DNA of 64,000 nt from Paenibacillus naphthalenovorans (GCF_900099895.1 NZ_FNDY01000004.1:1-64000); one strand, 5' to 3'. Positions 27,601-36,465 are shown, counted from the first letter of the stretch. Program-made: numbers and translations. Notes: generated from the letters alone by a model not told the origin.

Positions 27601-27755
27601 GCTCCGGGATAAATCGTCTTGACGACCGCTACGGTCAGATCAATCTCCGGATTTTCCCTCTGCTTCATCGTGGATATATTGAATATGCCAAGCAGCACCG
27701 CCATGACAAAAAAAAGCAGCGTCACTTTTCGATACTTCAGGATTTTGCCGATCAT
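24624..27755 (-). CDS. RND-family efflux pump (AcrB/SwrC-like)
   Basis: The 1043-residue protein has the RND layout: membrane helix 1 at residues 10-30, a large extracytoplasmic loop, helices 2-6, a second large loop and helices 8-12. Helix 4 has the proton-relay pair in GILVDDAIVVNDNIQRR. The N-terminal pore-domain motif is NPEIDLTVAVVKTIYPGASP. No adjacent membrane fusion protein gene is present, as for B. subtilis SwrC. The ATG at 27755 overlaps the tetR stop (ATGA), so the two are coupled. A TTG at 27785 is a weaker alternative. Substrates are unknown. Confidence 0.93.
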   Translation of the reverse strand: MIGKILKYRKVTLLFFVMAVLLGIFNISTMKQRENPEIDLTVAVVKTIYPGASPEKVEQFITRPLEDKIKEMSDISVISSTSSANVSVIQVEVKADTDIKRAWDTLRQKVQSASSELPQDAHQPEVNDDLGKIAEQILHFVVETPEELEPLRPVMEMWKEQLGTVPGVSNVEIVGLQEQEVAVTLDTDKLNTFRLPWGVVAQALQNKQNRIPLGMVDKGTKQYFVNMSGEWKSAEDIANTEIYGLPGGKTLRIGDIADVKLQPKKREVSIIHNGKPALDLVINAAKGADIPDLQKRIDRKVSELKPKLPENVELQSLFTQKESLDHLFKELIKELLIGIMAVIVVCSMGLAFGTALIVALAIPISITVGFIPVEFMGIDLNQITIVAIVIVLGILVDDAIVVNDNIQRRLQLGDDPRTASLEGSRDVAISILTATIATAAAFLPLFFLKGNIGSFIRPLPVVISFTLAASMAMSLTIIPIFRTWAAERRLRRRSLQSTDAVDTSRKAHADPELQQAPGLLGKQIQRLSIVYSKQIHRFLQRPLLTGMAALLVGTSAFGLLPLLGVQYFPPAEKEEMLIDIKLPKNRLFAETEYTVSKAAAWVGQQPGVRFVSSYAGRSTPKFYYSEADVSGTHVGQLFVKIDPKVIQTKEVVSAWREELKAMFPPDVEITPRELEQGPPVGAPIALRISGGELSQLRQISSDIQGMLEEIPGTVSVSDDVGDDMNTVEIDPDPAKLSLFGVNENDLSMTLRIATEGLEVAEMQKGKDLIDVTLYAKKKTHDPVETMKDMYVPALQGGTVTIGELGVIKESRMIQTIHHRNLTRTITVRSFVQDRLADDIVKELQVKLQQYSLPAGYSIEFGGENEERNDAFASIGMLSLIVLLLIYVIMVMQFYSLSIPLLILSTVYLAAGGAVIGLFLTGSPIGFMALMGLVSLAGIVVRNGIILIEFIEQARERGLPLYEAVAEAGKSRLRPILLTTATAIGGLLPMTIMGGNLWRPMGITIISGLLYSTLLTLIVVPSLFVILAKRRDQRAAKAGISEHA

Positions 27756-28351
27756 CCCCCCTTCACATCCGTTCCCGGCTTGCAATTGATATTTACGCCG
27801 ACCAATACCTCTGTGAGCGAGTCAATGTGCTCCGGACCGCATTTCCTCTCAACAAACCACTGGTACGCAGCCAACTCTACCATACCGATTTTGGCATATG
27901 CGGTCATTTCCAGCTGTTCATCCGTGTAGCCCGGATACGCCTGAAGCTGTACAAGCTTACCTTTGATAACGCTTGCCATTCTATCATAAAATAGCTTGTA
28001 AATATCGGCTATCTCAGGAGACGCGGAACCATGCTGGTTTATAATATTTAAAATCGTCCGGTTCTCATAGTAAATAACAAGCGTTTGACGGATGATCCGG
28101 TACAGCATTCGATCTAAATCAAAACCTTCCGTTACTGAAGGCCCTTGTGCCAAAGCGCCCACAATTTCATCCAGGCAAGCCTCGGCCACTTGGCGGAACA
28201 TATCTTCTTTACTCTTGAAATATAAATAAAACGTTCCCTGCGCCATTCCCGCGTTCTGCACAATATCCGAAATTTTCGTGCTGTGGTAGCCTTTTTCTTC
28301 AAAAAGCTTAAGCGCCGATTTAATAATGCTGTCTCTCTTGTCTGCTGCCAC
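27752..28351 (-). CDS. TetR-family repressor of the RND pump
   Basis: The 199-residue regulator has an N-terminal TetR helix-turn-helix (ALKLFEEKGYHSTKISDIVQ, then GMAQGTFYLYFKSKEDMF) and a helical ligand domain. A GTG start at 28351 follows GGGGG with 7-base spacing; 17 upstream codons in the frame are probably untranslated. It overlaps the pump gene by 4 bp and a perfect palindrome lies 70 bp upstream. This suggests autoregulation and control of the pump by an efflux substrate. Confidence 0.92.
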   Translation of the reverse strand: MAADKRDSIIKSALKLFEEKGYHSTKISDIVQNAGMAQGTFYLYFKSKEDMFRQVAEACLDEIVGALAQGPSVTEGFDLDRMLYRIIRQTLVIYYENRTILNIINQHGSASPEIADIYKLFYDRMASVIKGKLVQLQAYPGYTDEQLEMTAYAKIGMVELAAYQWFVERKCGPEHIDSLTEVLVGVNINCKPGTDVKGG

Positions 28352-28377
28352 GCCATTTCCCCCTATAAAAAATAAAA

Positions 28378-28410
28378 TTGCAAAAACATGTTGTGAAAAC
28401 ATTTTTGCAA
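28378..28410. repeat. Inverted repeat in the tetR leader
   Basis: TTGCAAAAA and TTTTTGCAA are 9-bp perfect inverted arms around 15 bases, lying between the tetR start and the operator palindrome. It could be a second operator or an mRNA hairpin. There is no independent sign to choose between them. Confidence 0.5.
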
Positions 28411-28420
28411 TTGAAATGTT

Positions 28421-28440
28421 ATGACTGACTAGTCAGTCAT
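28421..28440. promoter_or_regulatory. TetR operator palindrome
   Basis: ATGACTGACTAGTCAGTCAT is a perfect 20-bp palindrome upstream of tetR. Its TGACTGACTAGTCAGTCA core is typical of operators of TetR regulators that control efflux genes. Binding is inferred from position and symmetry. Confidence 0.75.
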
Positions 28441-28674
28441 TTCTGATGGTATCATGATTTACCATTAATTTCAATAAGGGAGTTTACAAGAAAAACCGCG
28501 CCGCGGGCCACTACGCTGAAAATCGACCTTACAGAGAGGCTTTTGCGTCTCCGCTCGCTGCTGCGCTGATTTTCAGCTTTGCAGCAGTCTCTAAAGAGAA
28601 AAGCGCCTCAAGGCGACTCCACAAATCTAGAGTGAAGGGCAGAAATTTCTGCCCCTCCTCATCAAACTTCAATT
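28441..28674. other. Non-coding gap between tetR and mdh
   Basis: No gene is seen here. The gap holds GCTGAAAATC near 28515 matched by GATTTTCAGC near 28575, an imperfect inverted repeat with about 45 bases between the arms, and a perfect 18-bp palindrome GGGCAGAAATTTCTGCCC at 28637-28654. Neither is followed by a clear U-run. Confidence 0.5.
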
Positions 28675-28713
28675 AAAAAACCAGCCTCCGGCAAGGGCCG
28701 GAAGGCTGGTTTG
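28675..28713 (-). terminator. Terminator of mdh
   Basis: AACCAGCC-TCCGGC pairs with GCCGG-AAGGCTGGTT and, on the minus strand, is followed by TTTTTTAATT. It begins 18 bp after the mdh stop codon and probably ends a citZ-icd-mdh transcript. Confidence 0.85.
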
Positions 28714-28730
28714 AAGTATAATCTTTTTAA

Positions 28731-29672
28731 TTAGCTGGTTACGACTTTAATTACATTACGTACGGATTCGGCAGATTTGTCCAGCGCCGCTTTTTCTTCG
28801 GGAAGCAGTTCCAGTTCAAATACTTTCTCAATGCCGTTGCCTCCAAGAAGCGTCGGAACACCCATGAACAGGTTGTCATAGCCGTATTCGCCTTGGAGCA
28901 AAGCAATGGAAGGAAGAATGCGCTTCTTGTCTTTAAGAATCGCTTCTGTCATTTGCACAAGTGAGGCCGCAGGCGCATAGTAAGCCGAACCGTTGCCAAG
29001 CAGATTGACGATTTCGCCGCCGCCGGTGCGCGTACGCTTCACGATGGCTTCGATGCGGTCAGCAGGAATCAGCTTCTCGATCGGAATACCGCCAACGTTG
29101 GAGTAACGAATGAGAGGTACCATATCATCGCCGTGACCGCCAAGCACAAAGCCGCGGACATCTTCAACCGACACGTTCAGCTCTTGTGCGATGAATGTGC
29201 AGTAACGTGCTGTATCCAGAACACCGGATTGACCGATAACACGGTTTTTAGGGAAACCGAGTGTCTCGAAAGCAACATAAGTCATTGCATCTACCGGATT
29301 GCTGAGGATAATAACGATCGATTCCGGGCTTGTTCTTTTGACGTTTTCGCAAACGGATTTTACAATGCCGGCGTTCGTAGTCACGAGGTCGTCACGGCTC
29401 ATCCCCGGCTTACGAGCAATTCCTGCAGTAATGATGACGATATCGGAGTTGCTCGAATCGTCATAGTTGGAAGTACCGATGATGTTAGCGTCAAATCCTT
29501 GTACCGGAGAAGCCTCCAGCATGTCCAGCGCTTTTCCTTTTGTCGGGTTCTCAAGCTGGGGAATGTCCAACAATACCACGTCACCAAGTTCTTTTTGAGC
29601 CAGCATTAGCGCCGTAGTTGCACCTGTGAAACCAGCGCCTACAACCGTAATCTTTTTGCGTTGAATCGCCAT
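28731..29672 (-). CDS. mdh: Malate dehydrogenase
   Basis: Mdh interconverts malate and oxaloacetate with NAD. The 313-residue protein has a dinucleotide fold ([20 protein letters not shown]), substrate arginines in [11 protein letters not shown] and near residue 150, and the catalytic histidine in [13 protein letters not shown]. The start at 29672 ([12 protein letters not shown]) has GGGAGG upstream; a longer frame to 29756 has no support. It is the third gene of the citZ-icd-mdh block, as in Bacillus, where phoP usually follows directly. Here a tetR-RND-yfbR-fumarase block intervenes. Confidence 0.97.
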   Translation of the reverse strand: MAIQRKKITVVGAGFTGATTALMLAQKELGDVVLLDIPQLENPTKGKALDMLEASPVQGFDANIIGTSNYDDSSNSDIVIITAGIARKPGMSRDDLVTTNAGIVKSVCENVKRTSPESIVIILSNPVDAMTYVAFETLGFPKNRVIGQSGVLDTARYCTFIAQELNVSVEDVRGFVLGGHGDDMVPLIRYSNVGGIPIEKLIPADRIEAIVKRTRTGGGEIVNLLGNGSAYYAPAASLVQMTEAILKDKKRILPSIALLQGEYGYDNLFMGVPTLLGGNGIEKVFELELLPEEKAALDKSAESVRNVIKVVTS

Positions 29673-29792
29673 GATTTGGTTGCCTCCCGAAATTATATTG
29701 TTGATGGGTTCATATCCTCGGACAAGCTTTCGCCGTTCAAAGGATATAAAACCCAATTTACTCCTTTAGAAAGGGATCAAGGTGCAATCGAT

Positions 29793-31088
29793 TTAGAAGT
29801 TTTTGATGATCTCATCCGCAAACGCCGAGCATTTCACTTCGGTTGCGCCTTCCATCAAACGTGCAAAGTCGTAAGTTACCGTTTTATTATTGATCGCGGT
29901 TTCCATACCTTTGTAGATCAGTTCAGCCGCTTCCAGCCAACCCAGATGCTCAAGCATCATAACGCCGGACAGAATAACGGAGCCTGGATTAACTACATCG
30001 AGACCTGCATATTTAGGAGCCGTACCGTGAGTTGCTTCGAAAATGGCATGGCCGGTCACATAGTTGATGTTCGCTCCAGGAGCGATACCGATTCCGCCTA
30101 CTTGAGCCGCCAATGCATCGGACAGGTAATCGCCGTTCAGGTTCAGTGTGGCGATGACGTCAAAATCAGTCGGACGAGTCAGTACTTGCTGCAGAGCGAT
30201 ATCCGCAATCGCATCTTTGATGATGATTTTACCGGCGGCTTCCGCATCTTTTTGCGCTTTGTTTGCTGCTTCTGTGCCTTGCTCTTCTTTAATTTTATCG
30301 TACTGCGCCCATGTGAAGGTTTTGTCGCCAAACTCTTGTTCAGCAAGCTCATAACCCCAGTTTTTGAACGCACCCTCCGTAAATTTCATGATGTTACCTT
30401 TGTGAACTAAGGTTACGCTCTTGCGGTTATGCCGGATCGCATATTCGATTGCCGCACGAATCAGACGCTTGGAACCTTCGGAAGATACAGGCTTGATACC
30501 GATGCCGGACGTTTCCGGGAAGCGGATCTTTTTCACGCCCATTTCGTTTTGCAGGAACGCAATGACTTTTTTCACTTCTTCCGAGCCTGAAGCCCATTCG
30601 ATCCCTGCGTAGATATCCTCTGTGTTCTCACGGAAAATAACCATGTCCACGAGCTCAGGACGTTTCACAGGGGAAGGTACACCGTTGAAGTAGCGAACCG
30701 GGCGGGAACATACATACAGATCCAACTCTTGGCGAAGAGCTACGTTCAGGGAGCGGATACCGCCGCCGATCGGAGTAGTCAAAGGCCCTTTGATGGCAAC
30801 AATGTATTCACGAATAGCAGTAAGTGTATCGGCCGGAAGCCAGTTGTTAAATTTATTGAAAGCTTTCTCTCCGGCAAACACTTCATACCACGCGATTTTT
30901 TTCTCGCCTTTGTACGCTTTTTCTACCGCTGCGTCCAACACGCGTTGGGCTGCCGCCCAGATGTCCGGACCGGTACCGTCGCCTTCGATGAAAGGAATAA
31001 TCGGATTGTTCGGAACGTTCAATTGACCGTTCGTGATCGTGATACGCTCGCCTTCTGTCGGTTGCGCATATTGTTCAAATTGTACCAT
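29793..31088 (-). CDS. icd: NADP-dependent isocitrate dehydrogenase
   Basis: Icd converts isocitrate to 2-oxoglutarate. The 431-residue protein has [16 protein letters not shown] at the N-terminus, the substrate loop [20 protein letters not shown] with the conserved serine, [16 protein letters not shown], and the C-terminal nucleotide region HGTAPKYAG. The start at 31088 has GAGGAGG at 11 bases; 33 upstream codons of the frame are excluded. The gap to citZ (31089-31267) shows no strong terminator, so the genes are probably co-transcribed. Confidence 0.97.
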   Translation of the reverse strand: MVQFEQYAQPTEGERITITNGQLNVPNNPIIPFIEGDGTGPDIWAAAQRVLDAAVEKAYKGEKKIAWYEVFAGEKAFNKFNNWLPADTLTAIREYIVAIKGPLTTPIGGGIRSLNVALRQELDLYVCSRPVRYFNGVPSPVKRPELVDMVIFRENTEDIYAGIEWASGSEEVKKVIAFLQNEMGVKKIRFPETSGIGIKPVSSEGSKRLIRAAIEYAIRHNRKSVTLVHKGNIMKFTEGAFKNWGYELAEQEFGDKTFTWAQYDKIKEEQGTEAANKAQKDAEAAGKIIIKDAIADIALQQVLTRPTDFDVIATLNLNGDYLSDALAAQVGGIGIAPGANINYVTGHAIFEATHGTAPKYAGLDVVNPGSVILSGVMMLEHLGWLEAAELIYKGMETAINNKTVTYDFARLMEGATEVKCSAFADEIIKNF

Positions 31089-31267
31089 AGATATATAAAC
31101 CTCCTCGTAAAATTGGAGCCAGTTTGCACTGACCCGAGAATTAGGGATACCCTCAAAAATATACGGGAGCCGCGGCGCTTGTCTCAAGCCTTACTATGAA
31201 AGCCGAGGTAAAAAAGACGCCGCAGCAGCCCGTTTAGGTATCAAGCAAAAATTTCAATCTCCGATCA

Positions 31268-32380
31268 TTAGCGCTTCTCGATCGGAACAAAGACTTGATG
31301 CAAAGGACCCGTGTATTCAGCACGTGGACGGATCAGACGATTATTATCATACTGCTCCAGAATGTGAGCTGTCCAGCCGGAAGTACGGCTGATCGCAAAA
31401 ATTGGGGTAAACAGGTCGCGCGGGATTTCCAGTGAAGTATACACCGATGCGGAGTAGAAGTCCACATTTGGTTTCAGGCCTTTTTGACCGGTAACCATTT
31501 CCTCGATTTGAATGGACATGTTATACCAGTTCAAATTGCCTGTAATTTTACCCAATTCCTGAGACATCTTCTGAAGATGCTTCGCGCGCGGGTCGCCATT
31601 TTTATATACGCGGTGGCCAAAGCCCATGACCTTTTCCTTGTTAGCCAGCTTCTCATTGATATAGTTTGCAACGTTATCAACCGTACCGATTTCCTCCAGC
31701 ATCGCCATAACCGCCTCGTTTGCTCCGCCGTGCAGAGGTCCCTTGAGCGCTCCGATCGCAGAAGTAACGCCGGAATAAATATCGGAGAGCGTGGCAACGG
31801 TAACACGAGCCGCAAAAGTGGAGGCATTCAGCTCGTGATCAGCGTGGAGAACAAGAGCTTTGTCCAACGCTTCAACAGCAATTTTTTCAGGATTTTTGCC
31901 GGTTAGCATATATAAGAAATTCTCGGCAATGGAAACGCCGGCCTTCGGAGCGATCGGCTCTTTCCCTTCACGAATACGGGCAAACGTAGCAATAATCGTC
32001 GGAATTTGGGCCTGCAGCTTGATCGCTTTACGCAGGTTGGCTTCTTTGCTCATATCATTTGCTTCTTCGTCGTAAAGAGCCAGGCTGGAAACAGCACTGC
32101 GCAGAGCAGCCATGGAATTTACATTTTTTGGATATAATTTGATTTGGTCGATGATTTCTGCAGGAATCGCAGCGTTTTCACTTAAATCCTTTAGCAACCG
32201 GTCCAGTTCTGAGCGATTAGGCAGCTTGCCATACCATAACAAATATACGACTTCTTCAAATGTTGCATTCTCCGCAAGGTCGTCGATATTATAACCGCGA
32301 TAGGTGAGCACACCGTCAATGATGGAGCTAACGGAGGAGGTAGTAGCGACAATTCCTTCCAATCCTTTGGTAGCAGTCAA
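31268..32380 (-). CDS. citZ: Citrate synthase
   Basis: CitZ condenses oxaloacetate and acetyl-CoA. The 370-residue enzyme has the catalytic residues in LHADHELNAS, GPLHGGANEAV and VMGFGHRVYKNGDPRA, plus the late Asp in KPNVDFYSASVY. A TTG start at 32380 is preferred because it gives MTATKGLEGIVATTSS, closely like B. subtilis CitZ, and has AAAGGAGAG 6 bases upstream. The in-frame GTG at 32410 has no binding site. It is the first gene of the citZ-icd-mdh block. Confidence 0.96.
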   Translation of the reverse strand: MTATKGLEGIVATTSSVSSIIDGVLTYRGYNIDDLAENATFEEVVYLLWYGKLPNRSELDRLLKDLSENAAIPAEIIDQIKLYPKNVNSMAALRSAVSSLALYDEEANDMSKEANLRKAIKLQAQIPTIIATFARIREGKEPIAPKAGVSIAENFLYMLTGKNPEKIAVEALDKALVLHADHELNASTFAARVTVATLSDIYSGVTSAIGALKGPLHGGANEAVMAMLEEIGTVDNVANYINEKLANKEKVMGFGHRVYKNGDPRAKHLQKMSQELGKITGNLNWYNMSIQIEEMVTGQKGLKPNVDFYSASVYTSLEIPRDLFTPIFAISRTSGWTAHILEQYDNNRLIRPRAEYTGPLHQVFVPIEKR

Positions 32381-32725
32381 GTTAATCTCTCCTTTTGCGT
32401 TCGATTTCACATAAGTCTAATATAAAGGATTTATCTACCGATGTGAACAAATTTGGACATAAAAGTTCATTATCAGCACAATAAACATATGCTATCCCAT
32501 GGTCATTTCTTGATGACTCGTATGGACTCAAACACTTGATATTATGCTATTTTTATCTTTCCAATATTCTCATAACGAAGAAAACGGCCCTGTACAAAAC
32601 ATTTCTTAACCGATGTAAACACATTCTTCAAAGTTTTGCAGGCTGGACAAACGATGTTAAAATAAGTTTATCTTTTTCGTTACGCATCAAGTCTTGCTCC
32701 GGCAAAACTCTAGGAGGAGAAAGCC
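32381..32725. promoter_or_regulatory. Divergent promoter region of citZ and ppx
   Basis: This 345-bp gap has no gene. On the plus strand TTGCAG (32636-32641) and TAAAAT (32658-32663), 16 bp apart, make a plausible SigA promoter for ppx. On the minus strand TTCACA and TATATT, 17 bp apart near 32410-32440, could serve citZ. Single TTAACA/TTTACA-like hexamers occur but are not on an 11-bp period, so I do not call a Pho box here. Confidence 0.45.
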
Positions 32726-34270
32726 ATGAACAACAGCCGAAGAATCGGCATCATCGACATCGGTTCCAACTCCATCCGCTTGGCCATCTACGAGCTTCAC
32801 GAAACCGGGGCCTATCGGGTTATCGGTGAATTCAAGGAATCTGCCCGGCTGAGTCAGCGGATCGGACCTGACGGGGGCCTGCCTCCTGCTGAAATACAAA
32901 ACATCGTACGCATGCTGTCGCATTTCAAACGCATCTGTGATGCCCATGGCGTCACAGACTGCCGCGCTGCTGCCACGGCTGCGATCCGGAACGCTACAAA
33001 TGCGCGGGAAATTGTCGATGCCCTAACGAAGCAAACCGGCTTTCACATTGAAATCCTGTCCGGAGAGGACGAAGCCCGGCTCGGATTTCTGGGAATGATC
33101 CAGACGATGGACATATCGGACGGTTATCTCGTCGATATCGGCGGCGGCAGCACGGAAATCAGCCTATTTCGCGACCGGAAGCTGCTCCGCAGCGTCTCCT
33201 TTCCATTCGGCGCCGTAAATACGACCCGCAAGTTTGCACCGGACGGTGAATTCCAGGCAGAACAACTGAACGGTATCCGGCAAATGGTCCAGCGGGCGCT
33301 CTCTGCGCATTCCTGGATCAGCCAAAACCCCGGACTTCCGCTTGTCGGGCTTGGGGGCGGGGTTCGAACGCTTAGTAAAATCAACCAACGCAAGCGTAAA
33401 TATTCACTGCCTATCCCGCATAACTACGTCATATCTCCTGAGGATATGGACGAGCTGGCTCTATGGCTCTCGAACTTGCCCGGAGAGAGGAGAAAAAAAG
33501 TCGATGGTCTTTCCAAGGACCGTTACGATATTATCGTGCCGGGTGTCATTATCCTGCAAACGGTCTTTCAGGCAACTGGCGCATTGCAATATGTTGTTAG
33601 CGGGGCCGGCCTCCGGGACGGACTCTTTTTCGAGAGCTTCTGTCCTCCGGATACGGGGCATTTGCATATCGCAGAACGCAGTGCGGACCAATTCTTAAGC
33701 CTGCATTCAACGGCTCCCCAAGTGCATATTGCCCGTGTAAATGAAAACGCGCTGAAGCTTTTTGACGTTTTGGCTCAAACCAAGCTGCTGCAGCTTCACG
33801 ATTCAAAAATGAGGCTTTGCCTCAGCATTGCATCCAAGCTGTACCGAATCGGCGCCTCCGTGCAATATTACCAATTTCCCAAGCACACGTTTCACATGAT
33901 CGCTTATACGAGAATCGACGGACTTACCCACCGTGAGCTGCTTTTCTGCGCTCTGATCGCCACATACAAAGCAAAAAACAGAACGCTGCAAGCGGTTCTT
34001 CAACACAAGGATATTATCTCGGATTCAGATATCGAGCTCATATGCAAGCTGGGAACCCTGGTTCGTCTCGCCATTGCTCTGGATGCCAGTGAAACACAGG
34101 CCCTTGAACTTGAATCCGTCTCCATCGAAGGCCCTTCATTGAATTTGCGCCTAAAAAGAAAACACGACCCCTCTGCCGAATACAGAGAGGTCGAGGGGTT
34201 GCAAAAGGAGTTCAAGAAGATTTGGGGTCTTCAGCTTCATTGTCAGGAAACGTCGTTTTCCACGACCTGA
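32726..34270 (+). CDS. ppx: Exopolyphosphatase (Ppx/GppA family)
   Basis: Ppx trims polyphosphate to phosphate. The 514-residue protein has the actin-like ATPase fold motifs of the family (GIIDIGSNSIRLAIYELHE at residues 8-26, SGEDEARLGFLG, GYLVDIGGGSTEISLF, GLGGGVRTLSKI) and a helical C-terminal HD-like domain. AGGAGGAG lies upstream. It faces ppk and the two coding regions overlap by 59 bp at their 3' ends. A GppA-like (p)ppGpp phosphatase role cannot be excluded. Confidence 0.93.
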   Translation: MNNSRRIGIIDIGSNSIRLAIYELHETGAYRVIGEFKESARLSQRIGPDGGLPPAEIQNIVRMLSHFKRICDAHGVTDCRAAATAAIRNATNAREIVDALTKQTGFHIEILSGEDEARLGFLGMIQTMDISDGYLVDIGGGSTEISLFRDRKLLRSVSFPFGAVNTTRKFAPDGEFQAEQLNGIRQMVQRALSAHSWISQNPGLPLVGLGGGVRTLSKINQRKRKYSLPIPHNYVISPEDMDELALWLSNLPGERRKKVDGLSKDRYDIIVPGVIILQTVFQATGALQYVVSGAGLRDGLFFESFCPPDTGHLHIAERSADQFLSLHSTAPQVHIARVNENALKLFDVLAQTKLLQLHDSKMRLCLSIASKLYRIGASVQYYQFPKHTFHMIAYTRIDGLTHRELLFCALIATYKAKNRTLQAVLQHKDIISDSDIELICKLGTLVRLAIALDASETQALELESVSIEGPSLNLRLKRKHDPSAEYREVEGLQKEFKKIWGLQLHCQETSFSTT

Positions 34271-36329
34271 TGCGCATCGCTTCGAATTGACTCCGCCTCG
34301 GGGGAGCATCCTTCAATCGAACGGGTTCATACATGCCGTTCGATTGAAGCTGTCTCGCCTTCACATTGTCCCGCAGGCTTAACTGCAAAACGTTAATCAA
34401 CGACTGCACATTCTGTTTATCGAACACAGGACACATCAATTCAATCCGGCGGGTTAAATTCCGCGTCATCCAATCCGCGCTGGCAATATAGACCTCGGGG
34501 TCGCCTGCGTTCTCGAAGTAATAAATACGCGAATGCTCAAGAAAACGGTCAACGATGCTGCGCACCGTTATATGTTCGCTTAAGCCGGGAACCCCCGGTC
34601 TTAAGCAGCATACTCCCCGAACGATCAAATCGATGCGGACGCCGGCCTGGGACGCCGCATACAGCTCATCGATCATTTGCTGGTTCGAAAGCGAATTCAG
34701 CTTCGCAATAATGTGAGCCGGCTTGCCCTCAGCGGCGTTATTCTTCTCCCGTCGGATTTTCTCGAAAAACTTCTCCATCATATCGGTCGGCGCCACACCG
34801 AAAGCTTTCCAATTATGGGGAGCGGAATAACCGGTTACCTCGTTAAACAGTGCGGAAGCATCCTCCCCTATGATTTTATGAGAAGTAAATAATCCCACGT
34901 CCGTATAAAGCTTAGCCGTGTTATCATTGTAATTGCCTGTACCCACGTGTACGTACCTCCGAAGTCCGTCCGCTTCCTGACGAACGACCAAGGTGATTTT
35001 ACAGTGCGTCTTTAACCCTACCAGACCGTATACCACATGACAACCAGCCTGCTCCAGCTTTCTCGCCCACGCGATATTCCGCTCTTCATCAAAGCGCGCC
35101 TTCAGTTCCACCACGACCGTCACCTGCTTGCCGGATTCAGCCGCGCGTGCAAGCGCCTGAATAAGCTGGGAATTGCCGCTGACCCTGTACAATGTCATTT
35201 TGATCGCGAGGACCTGAGGATCGTAGGCTGCATCGCATATAAAGTCGGTAACGGCATCGAACGACTCGTACGGATGATAGACGAGCACATCCTGCCCGCG
35301 AAGCTTGGCAAACAAATCCTCGACATCGTCCAGCTCATGCGGATATACCGGCTTAATCGGAGGATAGCGGAGATGATCGTATCCCTGCACCGAGGCTGCA
35401 AGCTTCATGAAATAGGTCAAGTCAAGCGGACCGTCGATTTCAAATATGTATTCCGAAATGATTTCGAATTCGTCAATCAGCTTGTTCAGAGCGTAAGGAT
35501 GAATCCCTTTTTGAACCTCCAAACGAACAGGATCCCCCCAACGCCGCTTACGCAGCTGGTTTTCAATTTCCTCCAGCAGGTCCTCCGCGTCTTCTTCATT
35601 GAGCGTAAGATCTGCATTTCGCGTCACCCGAAAGCCGTGTACCGACACCGGAATATAGCCGCTGAACAAGGTCTGGATGTGCTTTTCGATCAAATCTTCC
35701 ATTTGAATAAATTCATGCTTCTTCCTGTTGGTCCGCCCCGGAACGGCAATGTAACGGCTCAAAATCGAAGGTACCTGAACAATGGCAAAATAAGGTTCCT
35801 CCTCCTCGCTATCTCCTTCTTTCATCAAGACCACCGCCAAATAAAGCGCTTGGCTGTGCACCAGCGGAAACGGCCGCGCCTGGTCCACCGCCATCGGAGT
35901 CAGCACGGGAAAAACGATCTCGTGATAATATTCGTCCATGGCTTTACGCTGCGTTGCATTCAAATCATCATATCGCGTAAAGATAATGCCTTGTTTGGCT
36001 AATTGTCTCATGAGATCCCGATAAGTCTTGTACTGATCCGCGACCATCTTTGCCGTCCGTTTCATGATTCGCTTGAATAATCCGGCAGGAGTGTAGCCCG
36101 TAAAATCTTTTTTGGTATGACCCGCTTTCATCTGCTCGATGATCCCCGCTACCCGCACACTCATAAACTCATCCAAATTGGAGGATACGATAGATAGAAA
36201 TTTTACCCGCTCCAGCAGCGGCGTCCCCGCATCCTGCGCTTCTTCAAGCACACGTCTGTTGAATTCAATCCAGCTCAAATCACGATTCAAATAGTTGTTC
36301 GACGTTTCACGGACCGTTGTATCTTTCAT
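34212..36329 (-). CDS. ppk: Polyphosphate kinase 1
   Basis: PPK1 makes polyphosphate from ATP, reversibly. The protein of about 705 residues has the N-terminal domain (YLNRDLSWIEFNRRVLEEAQ), a middle domain and the two phospholipase-D-like catalytic domains, with the phospho-histidine in GLVGLKTHCKITLVV and arginines in GTGNYNDNTAKLY. The start at 36329 lies 13 bases after GGAGG. An ATG at 36359 would add ten residues but has only a poor site. A four-hexamer PhoP box lies upstream. Its 3' end overlaps ppx. Confidence 0.95.
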   Translation of the reverse strand: MKDTTVRETSNNYLNRDLSWIEFNRRVLEEAQDAGTPLLERVKFLSIVSSNLDEFMSVRVAGIIEQMKAGHTKKDFTGYTPAGLFKRIMKRTAKMVADQYKTYRDLMRQLAKQGIIFTRYDDLNATQRKAMDEYYHEIVFPVLTPMAVDQARPFPLVHSQALYLAVVLMKEGDSEEEEPYFAIVQVPSILSRYIAVPGRTNRKKHEFIQMEDLIEKHIQTLFSGYIPVSVHGFRVTRNADLTLNEEDAEDLLEEIENQLRKRRWGDPVRLEVQKGIHPYALNKLIDEFEIISEYIFEIDGPLDLTYFMKLAASVQGYDHLRYPPIKPVYPHELDDVEDLFAKLRGQDVLVYHPYESFDAVTDFICDAAYDPQVLAIKMTLYRVSGNSQLIQALARAAESGKQVTVVVELKARFDEERNIAWARKLEQAGCHVVYGLVGLKTHCKITLVVRQEADGLRRYVHVGTGNYNDNTAKLYTDVGLFTSHKIIGEDASALFNEVTGYSAPHNWKAFGVAPTDMMEKFFEKIRREKNNAAEGKPAHIIAKLNSLSNQQMIDELYAASQAGVRIDLIVRGVCCLRPGVPGLSEHITVRSIVDRFLEHSRIYYFENAGDPEVYIASADWMTRNLTRRIELMCPVFDKQNVQSLINVLQLSLRDNVKARQLQSNGMYEPVRLKDAPPRRSQFEAMRIRSWKTTFPDNEAEDPKSS

Positions 36330-36389
36330 ATTCGCATTATGACCTCCATGAAAATCCACCGTTTTCGCTTGTCCTTTTCTACATTGTTC

Positions 36390-36443
36390 ATCATAATTCG
36401 ATATTGTTAAGAGATGATGCAGACTTTGTTAATTTTATGTAAA
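36390..36443 (-). promoter_or_regulatory. PhoP box and -10 element of ppk
   Basis: On the minus strand TTTACA (36443-36438), TTAACA (36432-36427), TGCATC (36421-36416) and TTAACA (36410-36405) are on an exact 11-bp period. TATGAT follows after 9 bp (36395-36390). The spacing is the same as at pstS. PhoP control of polyphosphate kinase under phosphate limitation is inferred. Confidence 0.8.
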
Positions 36444-36465
36444 TGTCTGAAAAAATAGTCAGGAC

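Noticed and set aside
32600-32665. TTAACA- and TTTACA-like hexamers before ppx
   Set aside because: They are on both strands and not at 11-bp spacing, so they do not form a PhoP array.
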